Below are positions 55,798 to 64,000 of a stretch of 64,000 bases of DNA, one piece after another. Origin of the DNA: Parvularculaceae bacterium (GTDB lineage: Bacteria > Pseudomonadota > Alphaproteobacteria > Caulobacterales > Parvularculaceae); assembly GCA_020446945.1 (NCBI GenBank), contig JAGRDS010000002.1, positions 72,426 through 136,425 of the forward strand. Direction: 5' to 3'. The notes below the pieces were generated by a model, which searched no databases, was not told the origin of the DNA, and worked only from the letters and a program-made list of their open reading frames with translations. Numbering within the stretch: the stretch's first letter is position 1; each line of letters starts with the position of its first letter. The position numbers and the translations under genes were made by a program.

Positions 55798-55927
55798 GGC
55801 GCAAGCCTAAAGCGCGAAATTGCGGCGGGAAAGGGGAGGGGCCGCCCGGCCCGGCCGCCCTTCCTTGCGGGCTGCATTTGCGTGACTTATCAGGCGGGCG
55901 AAAACGAACCCAGGGAGAGCCGGCGAG

Positions 55928-56275
55928 ATGTTGCGGGACAAGCTATTTCTACTCAACAAGGATTTTGAAGATCCCGCCTATCCGGGTGAGGTTTTCTACT
56001 GCTGGGACTGCGTTTCTGTCGAAGGGCTCCTTAAATTGTATCCCTCGCTTGAAACGTCTCTCGATATCGTGCGCGTCGACTGGAAGCGGCCGCGGCCTGC
56101 GATTATCGAGCTTATCGGCGAGGAAAATCAGAATTCGCCCGTGCTGGTGTTCGCAGACGACGCGCCTTCCGATCTGGCGGACGGGGAATATAAGGGCCGG
56201 CGCTTCGCCAACACCATTCCCTCGATCCGCAAGGCGCTGGCGGCGCGGCACGCGATTGCGCGCGCCCATCCCTGA
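55928..56275 (+). CDS. DUF3088 family protein
   Basis: A 115-residue cytosolic protein with the family start RDKLFLLNKDFEDPAYPGEVFYCWDC (a conserved CWxC-like pair), then VEGLLKLYPSLE and the block RPRPAIIELIGEENQNSPVLVF. The fold suggests a thioredoxin-like protein; function is unknown. The ATG at 55928 follows AGGGAGAGCC. It is convergent with the histidine kinase gene. Confidence 0.85.
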   Translation: MLRDKLFLLNKDFEDPAYPGEVFYCWDCVSVEGLLKLYPSLETSLDIVRVDWKRPRPAIIELIGEENQNSPVLVFADDAPSDLADGEYKGRRFANTIPSIRKALAARHAIARAHP

Positions 56276-56288
56276 AAAACAGGCTGAT

Positions 56289-58985
56289 CTACTCCGCCGC
56301 TTCCGCGCGCGGCGCGCGCCGGCGGGCCGGCCGCTTCGCCCGCTTTTCGCCGCCGTCTTTCGCGGTCTTTTCGCGCCTGGCCGGTTTTGTGACGATTATG
56401 TTTTCCGTCGCCTCCGGGGGGATTTCGATGGAACGCGGTTCGGCGGGCAGGAAGCAGGTGATGCGGGTTCCTGAATCCGGCGCCGATTCCATCCGCACCC
56501 AGCCGCCATGCAGACTGACGAGGCGCTGGACGAGCGACAACCCAAGCCCCGCGCCGGCGGACGGCCCGCTCGATTCGAAGGGTTCGAATACGCGCGCCTG
56601 ATCTTTCGTCGAAACGCCGCGACCGGAATCGCCGACCCACAGCCGGATCAATCCCGGCGCGCGATCGGCGCCGATCGTCACTTTTCCGCCAACGCCGGTA
56701 TAAGCGAAAGCGTTCGACAACAGGTTGAACAGGATCTGTTTGAGCCGGCGCGGATCGGCGCGTATGGCGCCGATATCCTTGTCGCATTCGACGGCGAGCG
56801 CGACCTGCGTGTCTTCGGCCTTGAGCGCGGAATAAGTCGCAGCGCTCGTCAACAATTCCCGAATGTCGATGTCTGCGACGTCGAGCGACACCTGGCCCGC
56901 ATCTACGGCCGCCAGGTCGATAATGTCGGTGATAAGATCGCGCAGATGATAGGACGCGGAAAGGATTGAGGCGATATAATCCTTTTGCCGATCGTTGAGA
57001 ACGCCGAACATCTGCCCGTCTATCATCTCCGCAAATCCGATAATCGACGAAAGCGGCGTACGCAGATGATAGGAAACGTGATCGACGAATTTCGATTTCT
57101 GCCGGTCTATGTCTTCAAGCAGCGCGTTGCGTTCTTTCAGTTCCTTCTCGCGCTCGCGGCTGTCGGTGACGTCGAGGAAATAGACGAGCGTTGCGCCGTC
57201 GGGCAAAGGCTCGGCGCCGAGCGCCAGCGTGCGCCCGTCTGAAAGGGCCAGTATTTCGTCGCGGATCGGCCGGCGGTCTTCCGGCGACATGGACGTCGCG
57301 CGGCGCTTGGCCAGCGTTAAATGTTCGCCGCCTTTCGTGACGCGCTCGCCCATTGCGGCGAAGGTCGCCTCGACATGCGGCCGGCTCGCCAGCGTCGCCT
57401 CGTCAAGGCGCCACATTTTCTGGAAAGCGGTGTTGAAAAGGCGCAAACGTCCGTCAGCGCCGAAAACGGCGACGCCTTCCGATAGGTTGTTGAGCGTCGC
57501 GCGCTGGACGCTGATCTGCGTATTGTAGCGCACTTCGAGCGCCATTTTTTCGGTAATGTCGTCAAAAACGACCAGGACGCCGCCGAGCGGATGGCGCGCG
57601 CGTGAAACGCGAAGCGTGCGCCCGTCCGGCAGGTGCCAGACCTCATCGGGTTCGCGCCCGGTGCGCTCTTCGCCCGGCGCCGCCATCCCCTCCGTATAAA
57701 GAGCAAGCTGACGGCGCTTCCATCCGGCGTAGTCCGCCTGCTCAGGCAGACGGCCGGCCTGACGCAGGCGGTCGAGAATTTCACCATGGTTCGGTTGCTG
57801 GGCGATGTCGGCGTCTTCAAGCGACCAGAGCGTCTGGAACGCCGCGTTTGAATAGACAAGGTTCTGCGCCGCGCCGAACATTGCGACCGCGGTCGGGATT
57901 TGATCCAGCGTCGCGCGGTTTGAATCAATATGGCGCGCCAGGTCAGCGCGCGCTTTTTCCAGCTCCGAAATATCGATGGCGAAACCGGCGATCGCCGCAT
58001 CGCCCGCCGCATGCACCGGCGTTTCCGTAATCTTGAGGGCGCGGCGCGCGCCCTTGATGTTGACGAGAACGCGCCCATCGACGGCGCGCCGGTCGGCCGC
58101 CGCGCGCTCGGCGATTTTGCGCGCCGCGGAATCAAGCTCGATCTGGTCCTTGATGACGACGCCGACGCTCGTCGCCTCAACCGCATCGACATAGGCCTGA
58201 TTGACCCAGGAGAGCGATAAATCCGCCGTGCGCCGCCAGGCGGGGATGGGCGCGCGTTCAAGCTGGGCGAGCGCGCCGTGGAGATCGGCGGTTTTCTCAC
58301 GCACCTTGCCCATGATGCCGCTGTCTTCAGCCATCCGTACGGCGGGGTCTGTGAGCCATAGCGCGACCTGACCGCCGGCGACGCGCCCGTCGGCTTCGAT
58401 CGCGCGCCCTTCATGCGTCATCACCGAGCCGGAAAAGGCGATGCCGTGCTGGCGCAATTCGGCGACCTTGTCTTTCAGATGCTTGAATTCTTCCGGCGGC
58501 CCGTCGTCTTCGAGCGGCAAATCGCCGAGCGTATTCAAAAGCCGCGTCACCGGCGTCGCCGCGCGGTCGTCAATTTCCTTGGCGAATGACATAAGCGAGG
58601 CGAGCGCGGCCGGTCCGCCGAGAATTTTCGGCGCGCCCCAGCCTTGTTCCAGCGATTCGTAATCGTCCTCCCAAACGAGAACGAGTCCTGGATGGGCCGA
58701 AAGCACCGCATCCGATTTTTCAAGCTGCGCCTCCAGTTCGGCGAGCTTTTTCGTCCAGACGACCGAGGCGTTGCGCGATGCGGCGGAAACCCTGAGCGCC
58801 CAGGAAATGGCGGCTACGGTGAGCGCGCCCGCCGCGAGGAGGCCGATCAGGATGGGATCTGCGACAAGCCCGGGCGCGGCAACGCCTTCCTGCGCCAGCG
58901 CGGGCGCGACGCCGATGGCCGCCGGCGCCGTCGTCGCGGCGAGGAGCGTCTTGAGCGTCCGCCTATTTATCGCGCCAAGCCTCAT
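56289..58985 (-). CDS. PAS-domain sensor histidine kinase
   Basis: The 898-residue product has a signal-like hydrophobic start and a second helix (PILIGLLAAGALTVAAISWA), then several PAS-type domains (including PTAVAMFGAAQNLVYSNAAF and SEGVAVFGADGRLRLFNTAF). The kinase core follows: H-box FVDHVSYHLRTPLSSIIGFAE with His640, N-box LFNLLSNAFAYTG, G-boxes DSGRGVS and GAGLGLSLVQRLV. A basic tail (KRAKRPARRRAPRAEAAE) ends the protein. The Met at 58985 is preferred over 59054. No response regulator gene is adjacent. The signal is unknown. Confidence 0.9.
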   Translation of the reverse strand: MRLGAINRRTLKTLLAATTAPAAIGVAPALAQEGVAAPGLVADPILIGLLAAGALTVAAISWALRVSAASRNASVVWTKKLAELEAQLEKSDAVLSAHPGLVLVWEDDYESLEQGWGAPKILGGPAALASLMSFAKEIDDRAATPVTRLLNTLGDLPLEDDGPPEEFKHLKDKVAELRQHGIAFSGSVMTHEGRAIEADGRVAGGQVALWLTDPAVRMAEDSGIMGKVREKTADLHGALAQLERAPIPAWRRTADLSLSWVNQAYVDAVEATSVGVVIKDQIELDSAARKIAERAAADRRAVDGRVLVNIKGARRALKITETPVHAAGDAAIAGFAIDISELEKARADLARHIDSNRATLDQIPTAVAMFGAAQNLVYSNAAFQTLWSLEDADIAQQPNHGEILDRLRQAGRLPEQADYAGWKRRQLALYTEGMAAPGEERTGREPDEVWHLPDGRTLRVSRARHPLGGVLVVFDDITEKMALEVRYNTQISVQRATLNNLSEGVAVFGADGRLRLFNTAFQKMWRLDEATLASRPHVEATFAAMGERVTKGGEHLTLAKRRATSMSPEDRRPIRDEILALSDGRTLALGAEPLPDGATLVYFLDVTDSREREKELKERNALLEDIDRQKSKFVDHVSYHLRTPLSSIIGFAEMIDGQMFGVLNDRQKDYIASILSASYHLRDLITDIIDLAAVDAGQVSLDVADIDIRELLTSAATYSALKAEDTQVALAVECDKDIGAIRADPRRLKQILFNLLSNAFAYTGVGGKVTIGADRAPGLIRLWVGDSGRGVSTKDQARVFEPFESSGPSAGAGLGLSLVQRLVSLHGGWVRMESAPDSGTRITCFLPAEPRSIEIPPEATENIIVTKPARREKTAKDGGEKRAKRPARRRAPRAEAAE

Positions 58986-59174
58986 CCTGACCCTTCGATA
59001 CCCGCTTTGACGACCGTCGCCCGCCTGCGAAACGGCCGAAAACCGTCCAACCACATCTGGTTATAAAGCGCGCCAAGGATCACAATATGTACCGTGTTCG
59101 CCCGCAAGGGCTAGGGGCGCGCCCGTTGAATCCGGGTCCGCGCGCCGGCGAATTTTCAACAGGCCGTCCGACGC

Positions 59175-61361
59175 CTATTGCGCGCCGTCGTCCTCGGCCG
59201 GCTCGGGTTCGGCGGCTTTTTTCTTGCCGAAGAGCGCGCCGAGCCCTTCACGTATGAGCGTTTCGGCCGGATCGGCCGCCGGCCCGGTTTTTTCCGCCGC
59301 CGCGTTTGTACTGGTCGCGTTCGTCCCTGTCACGCCGTCATCGCCCTTGCCTGCGCCGCCGGAATTGTCTGCGCCGCCGGAATCGGCCGGCGTCGCCGGG
59401 GCGGATTTGCCGCCGCCGAGAATGCCGCGCAACAATTCCTGCGCCGGATCGGGCTCGGCGCCCTGCGCGCCGTCGCCCGCCGCATCGCCCTTCGGCGCGA
59501 GCGCCTTGTTAAGGAGGCCTTTAAGCGATTCCTCGGCGCGCCCGCGCAGCAGCGCCTCCATGTCGATCGACATGGTCGGTTTTGAGAACGTGCCGCCGAC
59601 GCGCAAGGGAATCGCGATCGTGCGCGTCGTTTCCTTGTCGAATTCGGCCGAGGCTTTCGGCATGAGACGCAGATCGATCGACTGACCCGGCAGGTTGACG
59701 CGCCCGGCGCCGGTCATTGTCAGGAACGGGCCTTCCAGCGTGATCGTCGGCGCCTGGACGTCGCCATTGACGATCGTGAAATTCGAAAGGAATTTCGAGA
59801 AGTCGGTTTTTTCATCCGGGCGGCGCGCCTCTGCGAGCGCGTTCGTCACAGCCGCCGGATTGCTGAGGCCGCCCTCATACAGTTTTCCAACCGCGCTTGC
59901 GAGTTTCACGATGTTGACGCCCTTGATGGCGCCGTCATTGAGATCGAAGCCGCCTTTTCCGTTCAGCGAATTCATGATCGCCGATTGCGACGCGCCGGTC
60001 GCGCTGAATTCCATTGTGAAGCCGCCGAGCCCCAGAAGCTTGTCCATCTTCATAAGGTCCATCGTAAAGGGCTGGGCCTCCACCGAATTCATCGAGAATT
60101 TGCCGGCGATCGACGGCGTCGCCTTGCGCGCGTCGACGACAAGCGTTCCCGAACCGCCGCCGCCGTAAAAACCGAGCTGCGGAATCGACGCCGTCATCTG
60201 CCCGCCGTTTATCTTCAGGTTAAGCCGGGACGGCCCCGTCTCGATCTCGTTCAGAAAAACCTTCTCCGCGCTGATATCCAGATCGGCGTCGAGATTTCGA
60301 AGGCTGGAAAAATTGATTGTCTCGGTAGACCAGGCGGGAAACCCCTCCGTGCTTTTCGTCGGCGGCGGCATATAGGGGCGCAGATCAAGCGTTCCGACAG
60401 CAAGCGCGCCCGTTGCGCGCGGGCGCGGACCGGCCCAGTCCAGCTCGATATCGCCATCGGCGTCGATCGCATCGAAAACGATTTTTGCGTTCGATAGCGC
60501 AACCGACGTCGCAGCGCCGGCGGCCTCGCCCGATATGTTGAGCCTGTCAAAGCCTGGCGCGTCTTCAAGCGCGACATCGAACAGCGCGGCGAGCGCGGCA
60601 AGGTCCGGCGCGTCGAAGCTGACCGGTCCGGAATAGGCGAACGCCTCACCCTCCGCGAGCGCCAGGTCGGCGCCGATCGTCGCCTCATTGATCTTTGCGT
60701 CGAGCTTCAGGTTGGACCGTTTTTTCGCCGTCAGATCGGCGAGGGTCGCAAGCACGACGGAGAATGTCGTCGGCGCGCCCTGGAACCTCATCGCGCCCTG
60801 AACCTCCAGCGGTTCTGAAAGGCTCGTCAGACGCGCCGTCGCGTCTATATCTTCGGCTGTATAGGTTTTCCCGCTCGCCGCATCATTATAGATCGCGCGC
60901 CCGCCGATCAGTTTCATGTCGCCGATATTTATATCGCGCACCGGGCCCTTGCCGCCCGCTGCGTCATTGGACGCGCGCGCAAGGTTCCAGTTGACGCTGC
61001 CGTCTGCGGCCTTTTGCAGGTTGAGATCGGGGGCGGTCAAAATGAAGCGCGATATTTCAACGGCGCCTTTGAAAAGCGGGGAAAGTTCGACGCCGATATC
61101 GGCGCGCGAAACGCGCGCAAGATGATCGCCTTCAAACCCGGCCGCATTGGCGATGACGAGATCGCTGACGGAAAAGGCGGGCTGGGGAAAGATTTTGAAC
61201 GATAAATCCTCGCCCATCGTCACGTCGCGGCCGAGCGCGTTAGAGGCGGCCGCCTCCAGCCGCGCCTTGTAGGTTTCGGCCGGGATCAAATTCGGCGCGA
61301 GAACGACAACCGCCGCGAGAAGGAGGACAAGCGCGAAAAGCGCGGCGATGAAACGGCCCAT
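59175..61361 (-). CDS. AsmA-like membrane protein
   Basis: The 728-residue product starts with one membrane helix (IAALFALVLLLAAVVVLAPN) followed at once by the AsmA pattern LIPAETYKARLEAAASNALGRDV and ISRFILTAPDLNLQKAADGSVNW. A long beta-rich periplasmic part follows. A low-complexity tail rich in Gly, Ala, Asp, Ser and Thr (about residues 640-700) precedes the end. AsmA-like proteins help move phospholipid between membranes. The ATG at 61361 follows AAGGGGGAAC; the upstream frame is unrelated. Confidence 0.88.
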   Translation of the reverse strand: MGRFIAALFALVLLLAAVVVLAPNLIPAETYKARLEAAASNALGRDVTMGEDLSFKIFPQPAFSVSDLVIANAAGFEGDHLARVSRADIGVELSPLFKGAVEISRFILTAPDLNLQKAADGSVNWNLARASNDAAGGKGPVRDINIGDMKLIGGRAIYNDAASGKTYTAEDIDATARLTSLSEPLEVQGAMRFQGAPTTFSVVLATLADLTAKKRSNLKLDAKINEATIGADLALAEGEAFAYSGPVSFDAPDLAALAALFDVALEDAPGFDRLNISGEAAGAATSVALSNAKIVFDAIDADGDIELDWAGPRPRATGALAVGTLDLRPYMPPPTKSTEGFPAWSTETINFSSLRNLDADLDISAEKVFLNEIETGPSRLNLKINGGQMTASIPQLGFYGGGGSGTLVVDARKATPSIAGKFSMNSVEAQPFTMDLMKMDKLLGLGGFTMEFSATGASQSAIMNSLNGKGGFDLNDGAIKGVNIVKLASAVGKLYEGGLSNPAAVTNALAEARRPDEKTDFSKFLSNFTIVNGDVQAPTITLEGPFLTMTGAGRVNLPGQSIDLRLMPKASAEFDKETTRTIAIPLRVGGTFSKPTMSIDMEALLRGRAEESLKGLLNKALAPKGDAAGDGAQGAEPDPAQELLRGILGGGKSAPATPADSGGADNSGGAGKGDDGVTGTNATSTNAAAEKTGPAADPAETLIREGLGALFGKKKAAEPEPAEDDGAQ

Positions 61362-62001
61362 TGTCTGTTCCCCCTTGGGTTCGGTTGTATCGGTCGCGCC
61401 AGTTAATCCGCTTTGGTTGACGAATTCCACACAAAGCGGCGCGGTCGCGCCCTCGTGTTCCAAAATTAATTTTAAGGCGTCGCGCCTTCGAAAACCTGCA
61501 TCAGTGTGCGAACGCGGGCGCCGGCCGGCAGACGATATCCCGGAAAATGATATCAGGGCCGATGATGACGCAGACAATATACGCAGGCGTGCGGCGAACG
61601 CCGAATTCGCCGCCGGATAGGCTCGCCATGCGATTGGCCGGCCCCGGCCTCACCCGTAAAATGTCGGCGAAACCGGAAGCGTGAGAACCCGCCCGCGCCG
61701 CGCAACGCGCCGCTTGCGAGGCGCCGTTTGAATAGCCTCGTAGGTTAAAGCCTCGCCGCTTTAGACCTCGCCCTCGATCGTCCTGAGTTTGCCGGTTTGA
61801 CCCGATTTCCCGCACGCGGCCGATTCGCCGCCGCCACATACGTCAAGGGGATATAGTCGGTGTCTAAAACGACGGAACAATTTTGGAACAAAACCATATT
61901 ATTATATAAAAACAACAGGATATACGGTATTGCCAAAAGAGAACAAAAGCGGTACAACGCGGCCATTGACGGGGCGACGCCCGTCGGGCACGGAGGCGGA
62001 T
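61362..62001. other. Long intergenic region upstream of recA
   Basis: No supported gene in 640 bp. The first 480 bp are GC-rich with scattered short repeats only. The last 140 bp turn AT-rich and carry the recA promoter and SOS box. Confidence 0.4.
61875..61910 (+). promoter_or_regulatory. LexA (SOS) box and core promoter of recA
   Basis: GAAC-AATTTTG-GAAC at 61875-61889 is the exact alphaproteobacterial SOS box GAAC-N7-GAAC. It overlaps a -35-like TTGGAA (61883-61888), followed after 16 bases by TATAAA (61905-61910). LexA binding would block RNA polymerase. Confidence 0.85.
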
Positions 62002-63099
62002 ATGACGAAAACCGGTTTGCGGTTGGTTGAGCGTTCAGGAGAGGCGGGCGGCGTGGACAAGAAAAAGGCCCTTGAGGCGGCGATCTCCCAGATCGACAAG
62101 CAATTCGGCAAGGGGTCCTTGATGCGCCTCGGCGATCGCGAGGTCGTCCAGATCGAGGCGATATCGACCGGCTCGCTCGGGCTTGATATCGCGCTCGGCA
62201 TCGGCGGGCTGCCCAAGGGACGTATCGTTGAAATTTACGGGCCGGAAAGCTCGGGCAAGACGACGCTGGCGCTTCAGGTCGTTGCGCAGACGCAGAAAAA
62301 AGGCGGCGTCGCCGCTTTCGTCGACGCCGAACACGCGCTCGATCCGATTTACGCGCAAAAACTCGGCGTCAATCTCGACGAGCTTTTGATTTCGCAACCG
62401 GACGCCGGCGAACAGGCGCTTGAAATCGCCGATACGCTGGTGCGGTCGGGCGCTGTCGATGTTCTCATTGTCGATTCGGTGGCCGCGCTGACGCCGCGCG
62501 CCGAGCTTGAAGGCGAAATGGGCGATTCCCTTCCGGGCCTCCAGGCGCGTTTGATGAGCCAGGCGCTGCGCAAACTGACGGGTTCGATCGCAAAGTCGAA
62601 CACGCTTGTCATTTTCATCAACCAGATCCGCATGAAGATCGGCGTCATGTTCGGTTCGCCCGAAACGACGACCGGCGGCAACGCGCTGAAATTCTATTCG
62701 TCCGTGCGCCTCGATATTCGCCGTATCGGCGCAATCAAGAACCGCGACGAGGTCGTCGGCAACCAGACGCGCGTCAAGATCGTCAAGAACAAGGTTGCGC
62801 CGCCTTTCCGGCAGGTCGAATTCGATATCATGTATGGCGAGGGCATTTCCTATGTCGGCGAGCTTATCGATCTGGGGGTCAAGGCGAACGTCGTCGAAAA
62901 ATCCGGCGCATGGCTTTCCTATAATGGCGAGCGCATCGGGCAGGGGCGCGAAAACGCCAAGCAGTTTCTGAAAGAAAATACCGATATGGCGGAAGAGATT
63001 GCGATGGCGATCCGTCAGAACGCCGGGCTTGTCGCCGATGAAATGTTGTCCGGCGAAAATGATGACGGGGATGCGGAGAACGAAGCCGCCGAGGCGTGA
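62002..63099 (+). CDS. recA: Recombinase RecA
   Basis: ATP-dependent strand exchange and LexA co-protease. The 365-residue product has Walker [10 protein letters not shown] at 80-88, the MAW-type segment [27 protein letters not shown] (Walker B), [21 protein letters not shown] (L1) and [18 protein letters not shown] (L2). The ATG at 62002 follows GGAGGCGG. An upstream TTG at 61930 is possible but falls close to the expected transcription start. alaS follows after one small gene. Confidence 0.97.
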   Translation: MTKTGLRLVERSGEAGGVDKKKALEAAISQIDKQFGKGSLMRLGDREVVQIEAISTGSLGLDIALGIGGLPKGRIVEIYGPESSGKTTLALQVVAQTQKKGGVAAFVDAEHALDPIYAQKLGVNLDELLISQPDAGEQALEIADTLVRSGAVDVLIVDSVAALTPRAELEGEMGDSLPGLQARLMSQALRKLTGSIAKSNTLVIFINQIRMKIGVMFGSPETTTGGNALKFYSSVRLDIRRIGAIKNRDEVVGNQTRVKIVKNKVAPPFRQVEFDIMYGEGISYVGELIDLGVKANVVEKSGAWLSYNGERIGQGRENAKQFLKENTDMAEEIAMAIRQNAGLVADEMLSGENDDGDAENEAAEA

Positions 63100-63180
63100 C
63101 GCGCCGCTGCCATGGCGCGCGCTGCGATGGCGGCCGATTTCGGCGCCTTTGAACAAATTCCGTGAACAAGGGAGACAGCT

Positions 63181-63552
63181 ATGATCGGTTACGTAACGCT
63201 CGGCACCAATGATATGGCGCGCGCTGCGACGTTTTATGACGCGCTTCTCGGCGAAATCGGCGCCAAGCGGCTGATGGAGGGCGAGACGTTCATCGCCTGG
63301 GGCGTCTCGATGGATACGCCCGGCCTCGGCGTCTTTAAACCGTTCGACGGCGCGGCCGCAAGCGCCGGCAACGGAACGATGGTCGCCCTCGCCGTCGATT
63401 CGAAGGAGCAGGTCGACAAGCTCTATAAAAAGGCGATCTCGCTTGGGGCGGCGGACGAAGGGGCCGCCGGGCCGCGGGGCGAGAATTTCTACGCCGGCTA
63501 TTTCCGCGATCCTGACGGGAACAAGCTCAATTTCTTCTGCATGGGCGGGTGA
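63181..63552 (+). CDS. VOC (glyoxalase/bleomycin-resistance fold) family protein
   Basis: A 123-residue vicinal-oxygen-chelate protein: MIGYVTLGTNDMARAATFYDALLGEIGAKR, FKPFDGAAASAGNGTMVALAVDSKEQVD and FRDPDGNKLNFFCMG with the metal-site Glu position replaced by Asn-Lys-Leu-Asn. Two beta-alpha-beta-beta-beta units are visible. The substrate is unknown. The ATG at 63181 follows AAGGGAGACAGC. It lies between recA and alaS. Confidence 0.9.
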   Translation: MIGYVTLGTNDMARAATFYDALLGEIGAKRLMEGETFIAWGVSMDTPGLGVFKPFDGAAASAGNGTMVALAVDSKEQVDKLYKKAISLGAADEGAAGPRGENFYAGYFRDPDGNKLNFFCMGG

Positions 63553-63674
63553 CCGCCCGGAACCGCGCCGGATCGCGCTGCGAGCGCGCCATCCCGGCTC
63601 GACCGCCGCCCGACGGCGACCCAACAGCCGACCGTTCGCTTTACGCGCGACGGTCTGCGTCTTAAGTAGTCCGG

Positions 63675-63715
63675 CCGCGCCGGGGAGCGATGAGGCTTCC
63701 CGGCGCGGCGCGCTT
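63675..63715 (+). terminator. Strong hairpin with short T-run before alaS
   Basis: CCGCGCCGGGGAGC pairs with GCTTCCCGGCGCGG (one mismatch) around GATGAG, then CGCGCTTTTC. It ends the VOC transcript or acts as a leader attenuator 44 bases ahead of alaS. Confidence 0.65.
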
Positions 63716-63749
63716 TTCAGGCGCCGATTTCGCCTTGCTGACGGACTGA

Positions 63750-64000
<251 letters not shown>

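Noticed and set aside
61735..61779. Three (G/A)CCTCG units at 15-bp intervals upstream of recA
   Set aside because: Units share only six bases; this is within chance for this composition.

Overview
The window is chromosomal DNA from a GC-rich alphaproteobacterium. The evidence is the gene order tig-clpP-clpX-lon-hupB, the recA-alaS linkage, rpe next to a heparinase-like gene and purH, a very large NAD-type glutamate dehydrogenase, a GAAC-N7-GAAC SOS box at recA, and two perfect TTAA-N7-TTAA (CtrA-type) sites. CtrA-like sites point to a Caulobacterales / Hyphomonadales / Parvularculales-type lineage, but the genus cannot be fixed from the sequence alone. No phage, insertion sequence, CRISPR array or rRNA was seen.

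Layout. 1-3.5 kb: glutamine synthetase (cut by the window start) and PII, divergent from a metabolite-repair enzyme (NAD(P)HX epimerase/dehydratase) that seems to start at CTG. 3.7-12.7 kb: tRNA-Leu, trigger factor, a sulfotransferase behind four 22-bp-spaced repeats, ClpP, ClpX, Lon, a 45-residue membrane microprotein, a chorismate mutase behind a Pho-box-like array, HU and tRNA-Val. 12.8-13.4 kb: a small AT-richer pair, MerT-like and GDCCVxC, directly after tRNA-Val. 13.5-21.7 kb: a cobalamin module with PduO-type adenosyltransferase, LysR regulator, acyl-CoA dehydrogenase, fused isobutyryl-CoA mutase IcmF, an uncharacterised Fe-S protein and a BtuF-like binding protein. 21.8-26.6 kb: LuxR-type regulator, YHS protein, DUF885 peptidase, GNAT acetyltransferase. 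26.9-32.1 kb: sugar-nucleotide operon glmS-AGE-manC-galE. 32.2-36.3 kb: GMC oxidoreductase, aldehyde dehydrogenase, beta-propeller-like lipoprotein. 36.5-41.4 kb: tRNA-Ala with a partial copy beside it, then a seven-gene run holding yggT, yggU, folD, a dolichyl-phosphate-mannose-synthase-like glycosyltransferase and a polytopic membrane protein. 41.4-47 kb: an orphan terminator, rpe, heparinase-like, nucleotide-sugar dehydratase, purH. 47-55.8 kb (minus strand): NAD-GDH, a membrane protein with a CtrA-type site, TPR-sulfotransferase, DUF985 cupin, TPR protein. 55.9-64 kb: DUF3088, PAS histidine kinase, AsmA-like protein, recA, VOC protein, start of alaS.

How it fits together. Most of the window is housekeeping: nitrogen control, proteostasis, C1/purine metabolism, envelope sugar precursors and DNA repair. 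The accessory parts are branched-chain acyl-CoA metabolism that depends on adenosylcobalamin, two sulfotransferases, surface-polysaccharide functions and the metal pair. No single defence or secretion system is present. The most notable signals are regulatory (Pho-like array, 22-bp repeat array, CtrA sites, SOS box), the small genes, the non-canonical starts, and the unassigned Fe-S protein inside the cobalamin cluster.
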